Assembly (NCBI GenBank): GCA_904063045.1
Contig: CAJFCJ010000002.1
Coordinates: forward strand, 1 to 64,000
Direction of reading: 5' to 3'
DNA: 64,000 bases
Source of the DNA: Dimorphilus gyrociliatus
Lineage: Eukaryota > Annelida > Polychaeta > Dinophilidae
Below, piece after piece: positions 47,801-60,584 of the stretch. The notes under the pieces were generated by a model. The model was not told the origin of the DNA. It made no database searches and saw nothing but the letters and a program-made list of their open reading frames with translations. Position 1 is the first letter of the stretch; each line of letters begins with the position of its first letter. The position numbers were made by a program, and so were the translations under genes.

Positions 47801-48767
47801 AAATCCGGTATTTTATTTACCGCGATTTTAAGAACAGATTGAAAATATTCTGAAAAAAAAAATTAATAGAAAATTTATTATTTACTGATCAAATAATTAC
47901 AGTAAAGTATTAATTTAATACCTTTGTTTATTAAATATTCCATAATTTCATAAAAATATTCTATTTTTGTGATTTTGTCATTGGAACTTTGATATAAACG
48001 ATAATCGCAAAAAATTTCAAGCATTCTCATTGGTATCGATATTGGTTCAGTTGTGCCAGAAATCTCAGATACGCATCTAATTGTAAAGAAATTCCAAATT
48101 ATGTTACAATAACATTATAACTGAATTTTACCTACCTCACACACAAAACTAAACATTTTTTCATAACAAAACAAATTTTGTCATCATTTTGCATTAGTTT
48201 TGCAACTTCACCTCTGTGCTGTTGCAGATATTGGCATAGACCAGTTCTTGAATTTAGGCGGTCTCGATCTTTGTTCTTATCATAAAAAAATACAAGCCTT
48301 CGCAACAGGTTCAATGGGTGTTGAATTTCAGGATCATTCTTTGTTGTGATCAACAGATTAATATCCTTATCAAATTCAGTGCGCATTTCATTTTTCTATA
48401 AATAAAAAATTATTAAATGGTCATTCAATATTGCACTGTAATAACAATAACTTACGAGTCGACTCCTTACGCACCATGAGCGGTAACTTGCCTGAATGAT
48501 CGTCGCAGCGAGATTTTTCTTTCTTAATTGCTATATATCATTTTATTAATTAAAACTGTTATGTACAAATAAGAAGCTACCTCTCTTTTCTGCCTTTCTT
48601 CCTGTGTTTTTCGTAATAAACTATCTCTATCCAGCTGAATGAAAGTGAATTTTCATAAGCATGAAATGACTAAGCATAAACATTATTATTTAACAAGAAA
48701 CCTTTAAACTAGCTCCTCCTAAAGATTGTTCAGGTTTTCTAACGAAATCTCCTTCAAAGCCGAACAT
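44834..48767 (-). CDS. UBE3C: HECT-type E3 ubiquitin ligase UBE3C
   Basis: UBE3C acts at the proteasome, extending K29/K48 ubiquitin chains on difficult substrates. Thirteen exons: 48702-48767, 48581-48634, 48456-48530, 48136-48395, 47922-48076, 47699-47849, 47422-47642, 47229-47365, 47008-47159, 46831-46941, 46613-46767, 45543-46548, 44834-45482. All phases close, giving 1063 residues (human 1083). The N-terminus MFGFEGDFVRKPEQSLGGAS is diagnostic, followed by RKTQEERQKRE and an IQ-motif exon (AATIIQASYRSWCVRSRL). An acidic DSDSDTDME patch lies mid-protein. The HECT domain (about 680-1063) has LPFVIPFEERVRIF, RRNYLYEDAF, GLDEAGIDGGGLFREFL, VPVDVHDLKSNTVYGGGY and the catalytic cysteine in LPTASTCMNLLKLPE (about residue 1031, codon 44933-44935), ending GFELS. 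Introns are only 50-72 bp. It lies 252 bp downstream of HMG20A on the same strand. Confidence 0.96.
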
Positions 48768-49019
48768 TATTTGTCTCTTTGTTACAAAATTAAAGGATTC
48801 AGAGCGCGATATTATCCATTTCGTTTTGGACGATGTAAATAAATAAATGCAGGACTATTTTCGTTTTGAAGATTTAACGACAGTAGTGACATCTATTGAT
48901 AGAATTAAAACAAGTCTTCCACCTTGTATTTTTCACGTTGTAAACGGTTTATACGAACTAATAGTTCATGATAATGAAAAAAAAAATAACTAAACACAAA
49001 AATGACATATGGCTATCAG

Positions 49020-50115
49020 TTACTGTGGCTCAAGAGGAAAACTAAGCCGACTAATAACATCTCTAACAGTGGCAATTAAACTCTCATTTTCTTCAGGAGC
49101 ATCCAAAATTAAAGAATGCAGTTTAGCCATAAACATGTCAACGTTATCCATTGTTAACGTTTCATTAAATCCTGGTAATACAACAGATGATAAATTAGTT
49201 GCAAGAGTCAGCTTTAAGGCATTTAAGTGTTGTTGTAAAGCGTTATTCGATGCTCTGGCTTGATCAGTTTCAGTTTTAAGACGTTCAACGTCAGATTGAA
49301 GGTTTTCGGAATGAGTTTGAAGAACTGATACTTGCTCTTCCATTTCCGTGTTAAGTCTGTTAAAAAGATAAAAATAACAAAATTAATATAATGTATACGT
49401 ACAATTATTAAAAGAAAAATATGTAATTAAACTTCTATGGCTAGAAACTTATTTAAATATTTACTAGAATAACTAATACTACTATTTTAATAAGAAAAAG
49501 GAAATTTATTTACTTTCTCAATTGTCGAACTTCCCCTTCTCGAGTTTTGTTTAAATCTAAAAATTCTTCTGTAAAAATAGGAACATCTAAAACAGCCCTG
49601 TTGTCAGGTTCTTTTGAATTTTTTGAATCCCCTTGAGAGTTATTTGATTTATCTGTTATTAAAATTAAATACATTAGGATAGGTAGTGTAATAGGATGAT
49701 TATATTAGGTATAATTAAGTATAGATATTTATTTTCAGTTATTTTTACCTGATTTCTGCATTTCCAAAAATTTTTTGTAAGCATCCGTTTTTTGATATTC
49801 TGTCCACTCTTTTTGAAAACGTTCTTTATCTTTTATAGCTTCGTCTAAATACATTTGCTTTTGATCCTTATCCAACTTGGTCCATTCGGCTCCCAATAAC
49901 TTTGTAACTTCTGTGAAACTCAAATTTGGATTTTCTTGCCTGACTTGTTCCCTGCGTTCGTTTAGAAACCGTACATAGCCATTTAAGGGTTGTTTTGGCG
50001 CGTTTGTATCCCGCATTGCCTTCCTTCTCTTTTTTCCTTTAGGCCAACCACCCTTTCGCTTGTCTGAGATCAAAGGATTGTCATCATTGTTTTGTTGAGT
50101 AGAATCAGCATTCAT
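49020..50115 (-). CDS. HMG20A: HMG-box protein HMG20A/HMG20B-like (LSD1-CoREST associated)
   Basis: Nuclear HMG-box factor; vertebrate HMG20A (iBRAF) and HMG20B (BRAF35) work with the LSD1-CoREST histone demethylase complex at neuronal genes. Three exons (49749-50115, 49514-49652, 49020-49356) give 280 residues with phases closing. Residues about 20-36 are a basic lead ([14 protein letters not shown]), followed by the HMG box at about 38-108 ([39 protein letters not shown]). Exon 2 has [20 protein letters not shown], diagnostic for HMG20A/B, then a coiled coil ([13 protein letters not shown]...ERLKTETD). It ends in the conserved [19 protein letters not shown]...TVRDVISRL segment. Shorter at the N-terminus than human HMG20A (347); a further 5' exon is possible. 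A and B cannot be separated, since this is probably the single invertebrate co-orthologue. Confidence 0.93.
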
Positions 50116-51201
50116 TTCGACGCTACTGTTTGACTGTTGAAGGGAGCTTTAAGGAGCGAAATAAAAGAACATTAACGAAAATGAGAATTTAACGGATTTT
50201 TATCAAATGTTACTTAATCTGAAGATTCAATTGCCAACAGACATATGCATCGTATAGATAGACATTTAAATAAGATATTATTATTACTCTAAAACATTAA
50301 AATGCCTTACTTGCTCATATTTATAATTCTATATCAACAAACACAATGGCGGAAATATTACTTCCGATAGATGGCGCTGATGATACATGTAGTAAATTTT
50401 TGTTATACCCTGGAACGTCTCCTTATTGGTGAATTACCTTTCTCTCATCAATATTCATTTAGTTACTATTAATTTACTATACATCGTAAACTTCTTATTA
50501 ATTACAACTGATAATTTACCCTTTTACTAATTTTCTATTTTGTTAAGTACTCTAATGAAGTGCCCTATTGAACTTTGACACATTTAACATGCCTATTATG
50601 CAACATATACTCTAGTTGTTGAGTTAATTTTGGTTCAAAGAACTTACTATTCTCGGATCCAACAGAAAAATCGTAAAAAAAACTCAGCCTTTATGAAATA
50701 GAAGTAATCAACAATGAAAAAGATCAATTAAGCAACTTTGTTGTAAATAAAATTGTTATGGAAAATGAAACCTTCAATAAGTCACTTACTTTTTCTCATA
50801 GAAAATCGAATTTCTCCGTCTCTCTTAAACTTTACAGTGAAGAAGCATAAACTATATCAAAATCTTATTATTAAATCTGTTATTTAGGCTTTTACCGCTG
50901 TCGACTGCTCTTAGTGTTATATCGAAAAAAATAACCAACTATCGATAATGAATGATTAATAAAATATTATATCCTGACAGATTATAAATAAGTTTTCATT
51001 GGACGTTTGAAAATATTTCATTGATCCGATATTAAGTCATATTTATGTATGATAATAGCCAAATAAACTGTTTGTTTAACAGTTTCGCATATATTTTGAA
51101 GAGTACTTGCATTTTTTTAGAATTTCTTTTAAAGATTTCATAGATTATTACTTTTCAAAGAAGTGTTTAATATAAAATAAATGTTTTATTAAATACTTAA
51201 T
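50116..51201. other. Spacer with HMG20A promoter and RNF170 3' flank
   Basis: Near 50345-50377 are AATGGCGGAAATATTACTTCCG and GATAGATGGCGC in sequence: YY1-like and ETS-like (TTCCG) elements, fitting a TATA-less promoter for HMG20A about 240 bp from its ATG. The rest is AT-rich and holds the RNF170 3' UTR. Confidence 0.45.
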
Positions 51202-52149
51202 TTAATTTGATGACAATATAAATTCTCTAAAATATATAGAAAGGTAAAGGCACAATATAATCGAAACAAATATATCGTCCAACATGCCAAAGATGCCAAA
51301 GATAGCTTCAGGAAATAGATCTAATGGACTTAAAAAATAAAACACTGCAATGCAGCATATCATTACCACTCTTATTCGAAATGCCCAATTTAAGCCTTCT
51401 AAAGACACAAATGTGAAAAATAAATGTCTCAAAAGAGCAGGGGTGTCTCTTATATATTCCATTATCTAATGAGAAAAATGTTCATATCTCATAAAAAATT
51501 TAATAAATTTAACATTAATACATACAGATCGTGGTTGACCTGAAAATCTCCTATTGTAGTCTCTTATAGATGCTAACAATCGTTCTTTCTCTACTTCCGT
51601 TAAATTATTGGCTGTTCGGTGATTGCGAAACCCTAATAATATAGTCACCTAAAAGCAGTAAACTTTACAATTCGCAATTGTAGTGTATAAATAAGAATGC
51701 TTACCCTTTGTCTACAAACTGGACATAAAATACAGCTTGTTGTCCATCTTCCTAATCGCCAATAAGACACAATACAAGATGAGCAAAAAATATGACCGCA
51801 ATTGGTTTCAATAGGTATATTAAGAGGGCTTAAACATATTGGGCAATCAGAGTTTTCATTTAATCTTTCTGGATTTGCTGCAGTTTCCAAATGATTATCA
51901 CCGAGATTTTCTCGAACTCTTTGTACATCTTCTTCGTTCTCTGGGTTTATCATAAATCGCCTTCGCGAACTGTACATATTTTATAGGTATTTAATAAAAC
52001 TTATTTTAGTGTTTCAGTCATACCCACAGGTAGTATTTTTTAATTATCAAGAGAGAGGTTATTATAATTGTAGCACTTGCTATAAAAACTGTTACAAGGT
52101 CATCACCAAATCCATCAACAATGGAACTGTTACTTTCTATTCCAGTCAT
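51202..52149 (-). CDS. RNF170: E3 ubiquitin ligase RNF170 (ER membrane)
   Basis: RNF170 is an ER ligase that ubiquitinates activated IP3 receptors together with erlins. Four exons, 52028-52149, 51705-51969, 51526-51648 and 51202-51465, with introns of 57-60 bp, give 257 residues (human 258). Exon 1 supplies the first membrane segment (LVTVFIASATIIITSLLII). Exon 2 has the RING-HC domain: CPICLSPLNIPIETNCGHIF, CSSCIVSYW, then CPVCRQRV. Exon 3 carries DYNRRFSGQPRS, a family hallmark. Exon 4 has the last two membrane helices (RVVMICCIAVFYFLSPLDLF and MLDDIFVSIILCLYLSIYF). It starts 353 bp from the NADK2 ATG in head-to-head orientation, so the two probably share a promoter. Confidence 0.95.
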
Positions 52150-52502
52150 CTCTAAATTAATTTAGAAATTGCTTCAATGGCCATATCAAATTTTATTTCA
52201 ACAGAACTTATGGTTTCCTGATCCAACCCTCTACCGTGAACGATAAAACGGAGAGGAGTGTCAAGCTCATAATTATTTTCGTATTCGAAAAAAAATAATT
52301 TCTGTAATTTACTTGCATTGAGATTCTAGCCAAATTATAATATTTATATTGATAATATTTTAAAATATTACGTATTAGTTCTCCGAGATTAATCTGCAGA
52401 GTAAAGTTGCTCAGTTACAAAATCATCAAAAAATCACTACCTGTTAGCCGAAAGCTTGTAGTAGACATCTATTTCAATTTCTAAGTTTTGAAAAGCAATT
52501 AA
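52150..52502. promoter_or_regulatory. Putative bidirectional promoter RNF170/NADK2
   Basis: 353 bp separate the two divergent start codons, leaving no room for separate distant promoters. No TATA box at a standard distance was seen on either side. Confidence 0.5.
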
Positions 52503-54460
52503 ATGTATTCAAGTGGAATTAGAAACTTCATTTTCAGGAGATTTTTTGCATCAACGTCAGCTCGTCTAAACCAGACAGATTTGATACCGGTGAAACAAGG
52601 GGAATTTTCCCCCAAAAAGGTTGTTGTATTAAGGAAATTAACTCGCTATGAGTATGAGCAAACCTACTGGAATACCAAGAATGATGATAAACTAAAACCA
52701 ATCGTAAGTAGAGTTTTTTTAATTTTCCTTGATATCAATCTTATCTTTCATATTTTGAAATTAATAATAAAATGATTATGAAACAGCTTAAAGCCTTGGG
52801 ATCGAATTTTGATGGTCTAGTTCAACGTCACGATGAGTATTGTACAGCTCTCGATAAAATTCTGCAAACTTTCAAGTAATAATGAAACTTCATTGTTTTT
52901 AATTAATTTTCCATGAATTGTATTAAAATATATATTTGTATGCTTTTGATGACTTGCGCTATTACAGGATTCCTTGATGTGGCACGAAATTAGGTCACTT
53001 TTGCATTTGTTTGTATATTTAGTGATTTTACTATTAAGCCAAAATTTGTAATAAAGACCTAAAGTAACTGAACAAAGTATATATTAGCAAAACTGGCATC
53101 CTCACTCCTTTCATTTATTTTTTTCAGAGACTATCGTATAGATGCTCAAGTTGTAGATCGTTCCGAGTACGACGAAAATCTTCTTAAAGGGGTTGATGCA
53201 GTCTTTTCTGCAGGAGGAGACGGAACTTTCCTTCTAGCCGCTTCCAAGATATTTAATCAAAATATACCCTTGATTGGAATAACGACGGACCCATTAAGGT
53301 TGTATCACTATTGTGTATTATCTAAAATAACCAATCTATTGTTGTAGATCGGAAGGATATTTATGCATACCAAAGTCATTATCCAGACAATTTGACAAGG
53401 CCCTTGGCTTTCTATTGTCTTCTAAGTTTAAGTAAGTTTGACAAAATTTGATCATTTAATATATTTATGTAAATTATACTGTATAAATTTATATACTATA
53501 TATTCTGTATATATATATGGCACTTTTTATATCTTTTAGATGGATGTTTAGAAATAGAATCCGTTTGACAATGTCTGGGCGATATGGTTCAATCAGACAA
53601 CAAAATTTGCATGATCAACATCTGCAATCCCCTGAAAACCGGTTCTTGTATGTAAATTAACTGTTTAAATAGTTGGCAATCATTTCAAAATTTATGCATG
53701 CTGCAGAGAACATGTACAAGAAAATGAACTACATTCTTGGCCAAACGAAAATTTGCAGCAACTGCCCCCCACTTGCTTACCTATAAGAGCGCTAAATGAA
53801 GTCTTTATAGGAGAGACTCTATCTTCAAGGTAACAATTAACTATTCATGTTCTAAATGATAAAATAATATTATTTTAGGGTTTCTTTTTACGAAATGTCT
53901 GTGAATGATGAAACTCCTCAAAAGCAAAAGAGTTCCGGAATAACCATCTGCACTGGAACAGGGTCTAGCTCTTGGTACTTTAATATCAATCATTTAAGTC
54001 GAAACTCGGTTGAAAACTTGTTAAAAATTGGTAAGTTAGCTGGTAAGTTGTTGTCGCTTTATTAAATAAATTATCTTTGTGTTTTAGTAAAAGAAGAAAA
54101 TCCAAAGTGTTCAATAAATACGAATGATGAATTATTGATAAGGAAGATAGCAAGAAAATTCAACCAGTCACTAATATTTAGTGCTTGGGAAAATAAAATG
54201 GCTTATACTGTTAGAGATCCGGTTCTAAATGGCATCTTTCAAGTGTCAAACCCTAAAGGATTCTGTCAAAAGTATTAAAAAAATTTTTAAAGAATATTGG
54301 CCTAACGCATTCTTTTCATTTCAGAATGAGAGTTAAGTCTAGGATGTGGGATGCTTGTGTAGTAATCGACGGTGGCGTTTCATACTCTTTTAACGAGGGA
54401 GCCATTGTCGAGATGTCTATGCTAAAAGAAGACGCTCTCAAGACTGTTTCATTCCTATGA
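52503..54460 (+). CDS. NADK2: Mitochondrial NAD kinase 2
   Basis: Phosphorylates NAD+ to NADP+ in the mitochondrial matrix. Nine exons: 52503-52703, 52787-52875, 53128-53298, 53348-53431, 53540-53647, 53707-53829, 53879-54030, 54088-54271, 54325-54460. All phases close, giving 415 residues (human 442). The N-terminus (MYSSGIRNFIFRRFFASTSA) is a basic, Ser-rich targeting peptide. The kinase core has KKVVVLRKLTRYEYEQ, the nucleotide-binding GGDG motif in FSAGGDGTFLLAAS, and PLIGITTDP followed by SEGYLC. Next come ALNEVFIGE (the NE/D motif), TGTGSSSWYFNIN and the C-terminal beta segment CVVIDGGVSYSFNEGA. Introns are mostly 49-110 bp with one of 252 bp. Divergent from RNF170, convergent with PITHD1 (157-bp gap). 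Confidence 0.95.
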
Positions 54461-54617
54461 TTCTTCCAAAGATTTATACAAGTCTATTAATGCTAATGAT
54501 AAGGGATATTTAAATAAGAAATTCAACTTTACTGTTTTTATCCTGTTAGAATCGATTTGCAGAAATTAAAATTTTATTCAAGTGAACATCCCAAACCTTA
54601 GAATAAAAATTTTTACC

Positions 54618-55522
54618 CTAAAAAATTTGATGATTTACACTGTCAAATGAATCTGTTTTATGATCCGCTGGATTTGCTCTTGCTTCATAAGTTGTGATTG
54701 TCACGCCGTGTCGTTTCATCTGAAACATTGATGAAAAGTTATAGTAAACAATATATTTAATTGCATTAAACCTCTGTAAAATCTCCTCGTAAGCCTATGT
54801 AATAGATTTTGGTCGTATCAGCTCCAAAGTTTGAAGGGAAGTGTATTGAAAGAGATTCAATAGATCCGAATCGTGCTACCCTTTAAAAAGAGAAAAGTTA
54901 ATGAAAATTAGCAATATTAAAGTGAAAACTAGTAAAATATTTACTTTGTTGAATATTCCAAAATTCCAGAATGATCTGGTTGCATATCAAACTCTTCATC
55001 AGCTTGTCCTCTAACATCATCGAATGTCATTTGAGGTCGATTTTTAAACCTATAATTGCACTATTGTACTATCAGTAAAAAACATAATATAAGATCTTAC
55101 AATCTCATCTTATTTGGATGATAATCATCTTCGCCTCCAACAACTATTATTCCTTTCAGTTTGACTATACCTGCAAAGCTATAGGACAAAGAGCGTGAAA
55201 ACCGGTAGCAAAATAATATAATACTAACGGTATATTAAACAAAAGCTCTTCGTCCAAGTCACTTTCAACAAGCTATTCATAACGTAGACCATTAGAGAAG
55301 TAATTTTATTATTTAGTATAAAAATATAAAATTTACCAAGTCAGTGTTCAGCCTCTCTTCCCAGGGTTTGAAAACATTTTTACCAGACCCGGCAACTGAC
55401 TCGTTCAAACAAGTTACTCTCTCCTTATCGATTTTTAAATATAAACTAAATTGCGCACCTTTATCTGAATCAGATATATCGTGGTGAGCGTGAGAGTGAC
55501 CACAAGAATCACCGCCAGACAT
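54618..55522 (-). CDS. PITHD1: PITH domain-containing protein 1
   Basis: PITH domains bind the proteasome (as in TXNL1); PITHD1 is a small conserved cytosolic/nuclear protein linked to proteasomes. Six exons: 55337-55522, 55229-55272, 55101-55178, 54945-55049, 54772-54880, 54618-54719. Phases close, giving 207 residues (human 211). The N-terminus is His-rich (CGHSHAHHD) as in orthologues, followed by QFSLYLKIDKERVTCLNES and FKPWEERLNTD. Later segments are LVESDLDEELLFNIPFAG, VKLKGIIVVGGEDDYHPNKM, MTFDDVRGQ, SIHFPSNFGADTTKIYYIGL and finally TITTYEARANPADH. Every segment aligns in order with the family. It starts 276 bp downstream of the SQOR stop on the same strand. Confidence 0.95.
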
Positions 55523-55797
55523 TATTGCGGATGAGTGTTTTTTACCAATAAGAAATGATACCAGTTTTTCCTAAATTTAATAACAAAGTAGTCCTACATA
55601 AAAAAGTTGCAAGCTTATCAGGATATTGTGTACTTTTGGTAAAGTGTATTGCAAATTTCATATCATTAAAAAAAAAAGTAACAGATATAACGTTTAAAAT
55701 TTCATCTAAATCGGTTAAATTAAAAAAAAACAAGAGACTCGTTAACAACGCCTAGGTTTTCCAAATTGTTGATCTCATATAACATATTATAAAGAAG

Positions 55798-57653
<1,856 letters not shown>

Positions 57654-59041
57654 GTTGTAAAATTTGTTAAAAATGGAATTTAAAACCAATGGTGTGAGTT
57701 GAATCTACCAAGAGAATGCATGCAATGGGTGAGAATACGTAGTATTCTATCGACCTTAACCTTCAAGATGGTAAATCGTATTCTGATTGGACAATATTTG
57801 TCTTTTTTAAACTATGAATATTCATTAAACGTGACCGGACGTTCAGTGACGTTTCTGAAAAAAAATTATGTATCAAAAGTAATTTATCCTAGATGAGTAA
57901 ATTAAAGATTTTTGTTTTTCCCAATCGATTAATTCGGATGAAAATTGCAAAATGGCATTGCAGACAAAATAAGCCTAAGCGGTTAAAACAAATAATTGGT
58001 AGTTCAATGACCTATCGCAGGATTTGAGAGCATGTTCGACCTTTGAAATTTGAAAATTATCCTAATTTAACATTAGCTAGGTGGTGCATGTTTATGACAT
58101 CATATTAATCACTTTACGCCTGATAAAGCATAAAAGCAGACGTTCTGATGAAAGTAGTTAGCTAATGGTCACTATTTTTAAGATGCTAGCGGTCAAGCAG
58201 ATCAAGCATATTATATTTTGATAAAACTTCAATATTTTGCAAATGTTTAATAATAAATCTAAACTCTTTTTTAAAACAGCACCCAGTTAGTAAGCATCAG
58301 TTCATTAAAAAAAGCTTGAATACATATATTATAAACATAGCTTAACATTCATTCTTTATTGAATACAATAAGTTAATGTAGCATTAAATCACTTAAGGGA
58401 TAATGAAAAGATAATATCTTAGTGACTAATAATTGACACACATGATTATTTGTTAAGCATATAGAACATTAAATAAAATACTTGCCATAAATTTATAATA
58501 ATTGCCACAAACAGCATCTTACTTTCATTTTAAGTTGTCTAGAAAACTACTTATAACAAGAGGACTACTACCAAGTGTAATTCACTAGTTTGTAAATGTT
58601 GATAAACATTATGAAAGACGTTTACTGCGAACTCGTCTATATGATTTCTTTTTGATTTTGGTTTTACTTTGAAGTTAAAAAAAATCCAGTGTTTTGCTAA
58701 ATGTAAACAATACCGTAATAAGCACTACTAATAGGATGTGCACTATTTGATATACTAACTAAATAATTACTTATTACAATACTATTAACAAATGAAATGT
58801 TGAAAATTAAAAAGTTTATTATTTAATAATCGATAATTTAAGCAGTATAATACAATATTTAAACCGATCTACGCAATATATTATAATACATACAATACAT
58901 TTAAAAAATCTGCCGACAGACGGCGGGAAGGCCTTTGAACTAGATGAGTTCATTGCACTTAAAAAACAGAAAATAAAGCCGTATTGCGCTACTTTCATCA
59001 CCAATTATAGGCAATACTGAACGGCCTATGTATTTAAATTA
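57654..59041. other. Divergent spacer SQOR / PDZ gene
   Basis: 1.4 kb between divergently transcribed genes, AT-rich, with the presumed SQOR promoter at its left end. No further gene seen. Confidence 0.55.
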
Positions 59042-59520
59042 ATGGAAATCGAAACAGCCCCAATAGTATTTGTGAGCAAAAGCTCAGTGGGTAAGTTTTC
59101 TTTGGATTACTTTCTAGAGTTTCTTTATCAGTATACTATACGCCATTTAATAATCGATGTCTTTATTTATTTCTTTTATTTGTTAACTTTCAAGGTCAAC
59201 AGTCTACTAAAAATAATAATTCGGTAATAACTGAAGAAGATTTCTTAGATGAGACAAGATTTGAAAAGAGAGATATTCGAATAGCTAGTGATCCTGTTGG
59301 ATATGGATTTGTTATTCGTGGTGACGGACCATGCTATGTCAAGGTCGTTGATCCCACTGGGCCGGCTGCTTCTGCCGGTTTAAAGGAGGGACACTACATA
59401 TACGCCGTAAATTATAAACCAGTGGTAAAAATGCATCATAAAAAGTTGGCTCACGTTATTTTAGCCAGCAACGGTTATGTGAGGCTGACGGTCTATGCTA
59501 AACGAGAAGCTGATAGCTGA
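59042..59520 (+). CDS. Free-standing PDZ-domain protein, 124 aa
   Basis: Two exons (59042-59090 and 59195-59520; 104-bp phase-1 intron) give 124 residues. After about 35 polar residues (with EEDFLDETRFEKRDI) comes one PDZ domain (about 36-120): GYGFVIRGDGPCYVKVVDPT, GPAASAGLKEGHYIYAVNY, MHHKKLAHVI and YVRLTVYAK. The carboxylate-binding loop reads GYGF. The sequence resembles the PDZ domains of DEPTOR and P-REX proteins (xPCYVxxVDPxGPAxxAGLK). No DEP, RhoGEF or other domain is visible here, so I cannot say whether it is an independent adaptor or a piece of a larger gene with distant 5' exons. It is followed 436 bp later by NDUFAF2 on the same strand. Confidence 0.8.
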
Positions 59521-59795
59521 ATATCTTTGATATCGCTAATTCTTTGACTGTTTTGTTTATTATGCAAAAAGGTGGATATTTTCTAACGATGATTGCTTTA
59601 ATATATCAGTTTTTTATTGAGTTTTTTTTTTATTTCATAAATGATTTTCAGTCTTTTATAAGATACTTGAAATTTATCTTGTTATTTAATAAATTTTAAA
59701 TATATTCACTTGTTATAACCTATTGTCTCTATAGTAATATTACACATTTCGAACAATATGTGTAACTCTAAGCTATTGTTTCGATTTTTCAATCT

Positions 59796-59815
59796 GGCGC
59801 GCCAAATCAACCAAT
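59796..59815 (+). promoter_or_regulatory. E2F-like site and CCAAT box before NDUFAF2
   Basis: GGCGCGCC (59796-59803) forms, with the following AAA, the E2F-type GCGCCAAA. A CCAAT box follows at 59811-59815. They lie about 145-160 bp upstream of the NDUFAF2 ATG in otherwise AT-rich DNA. Confidence 0.45.
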
Positions 59816-59956
59816 GTTTGTTTATTTGTAAAACAAAACTACCAAAAACCGGTAGGCTTTGAGAGTGTTTTACTTGAAAATATTTAGAAGTCAAGGTTAA
59901 ATTAATTGCACATTTTCGCCAGAATATCTGTTGTTGCTTAAGCTGTGATCAAAAGT

Positions 59957-60584
59957 ATGTCAAGGCCCGGTCTATTTAGGCAAACTGTTAATAGCATTCT
60001 GAGAAGCTTTAAGATTGCCAATCGGAAAGAAATTTTGATTGGCTCTGATGAGTTTGGCAATAAATATTTCGAAAAACCCACCAGTGGTGATGCTCAATTT
60101 AAGAGGGTTCGAAGGGTCGAAACATTCGATAAGGATCAATGGAGCGTTCCAAAAGTTCCAACAGAATGGATGGCCTGGTTGCAAAATAAAAGAGAAAGTG
60201 CCCCATCAGATGAGGTACCTTACATAATCATCTCTTAGTTCTATACTATAATAATGAAAGTTGTTGCCTAGGAAATATTAAAAAATCAAATAGAATTAGC
60301 TAAGAGACTTAAGAGATCAGAAAATCTTCAAACAATGCGTGGAGAGGTGCATATATCTCAAAATAAAAATGTATTACATTATTAATATTAAATTTGTATT
60401 TATAGTCAATCCATCCAGATAGTCTTACAATGACAGGTAAAAACAAAAGTATTCACACGTTCAACATATGAAATTTAAGTTTCTAACACCTGTTTCAACT
60501 ATTAAAACAGAAAACCAAGGAGGTTTCCCTCATAGAGAAGAATATGAGATTAATCCTGGTTCATCAAGGACTGAAAAAACATGA
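59957..60584 (+). CDS. NDUFAF2: Complex I assembly factor NDUFAF2 (mimitin)
   Basis: Mitochondrial chaperone that occupies the NDUFA12 position during late assembly of NADH dehydrogenase. Four exons, 59957-60214, 60272-60346, 60406-60436 and 60511-60584, with phases closing, give 145 residues (human 169). Recognisable parts are GSDEFGNKYFEKPTSGD (the B17.2-type G.D..GNKYYE motif), KRVRRVETF and VPTEWMAWLQNKRES (family motif PTEWEAWI). EEILKNQIELAKRLKR then corresponds to human EEILKNEK. The C-terminus is short and polar. The frame upstream of the ATG at 59957 is open for four codons without another ATG. Introns are 57-74 bp. Confidence 0.94.

Noticed and set aside
57654-57689. Longer SQOR N-terminus starting upstream of 57653
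   Set aside because: The extension lacks an ATG; the ATG at 57653 begins a normal mitochondrial targeting peptide.
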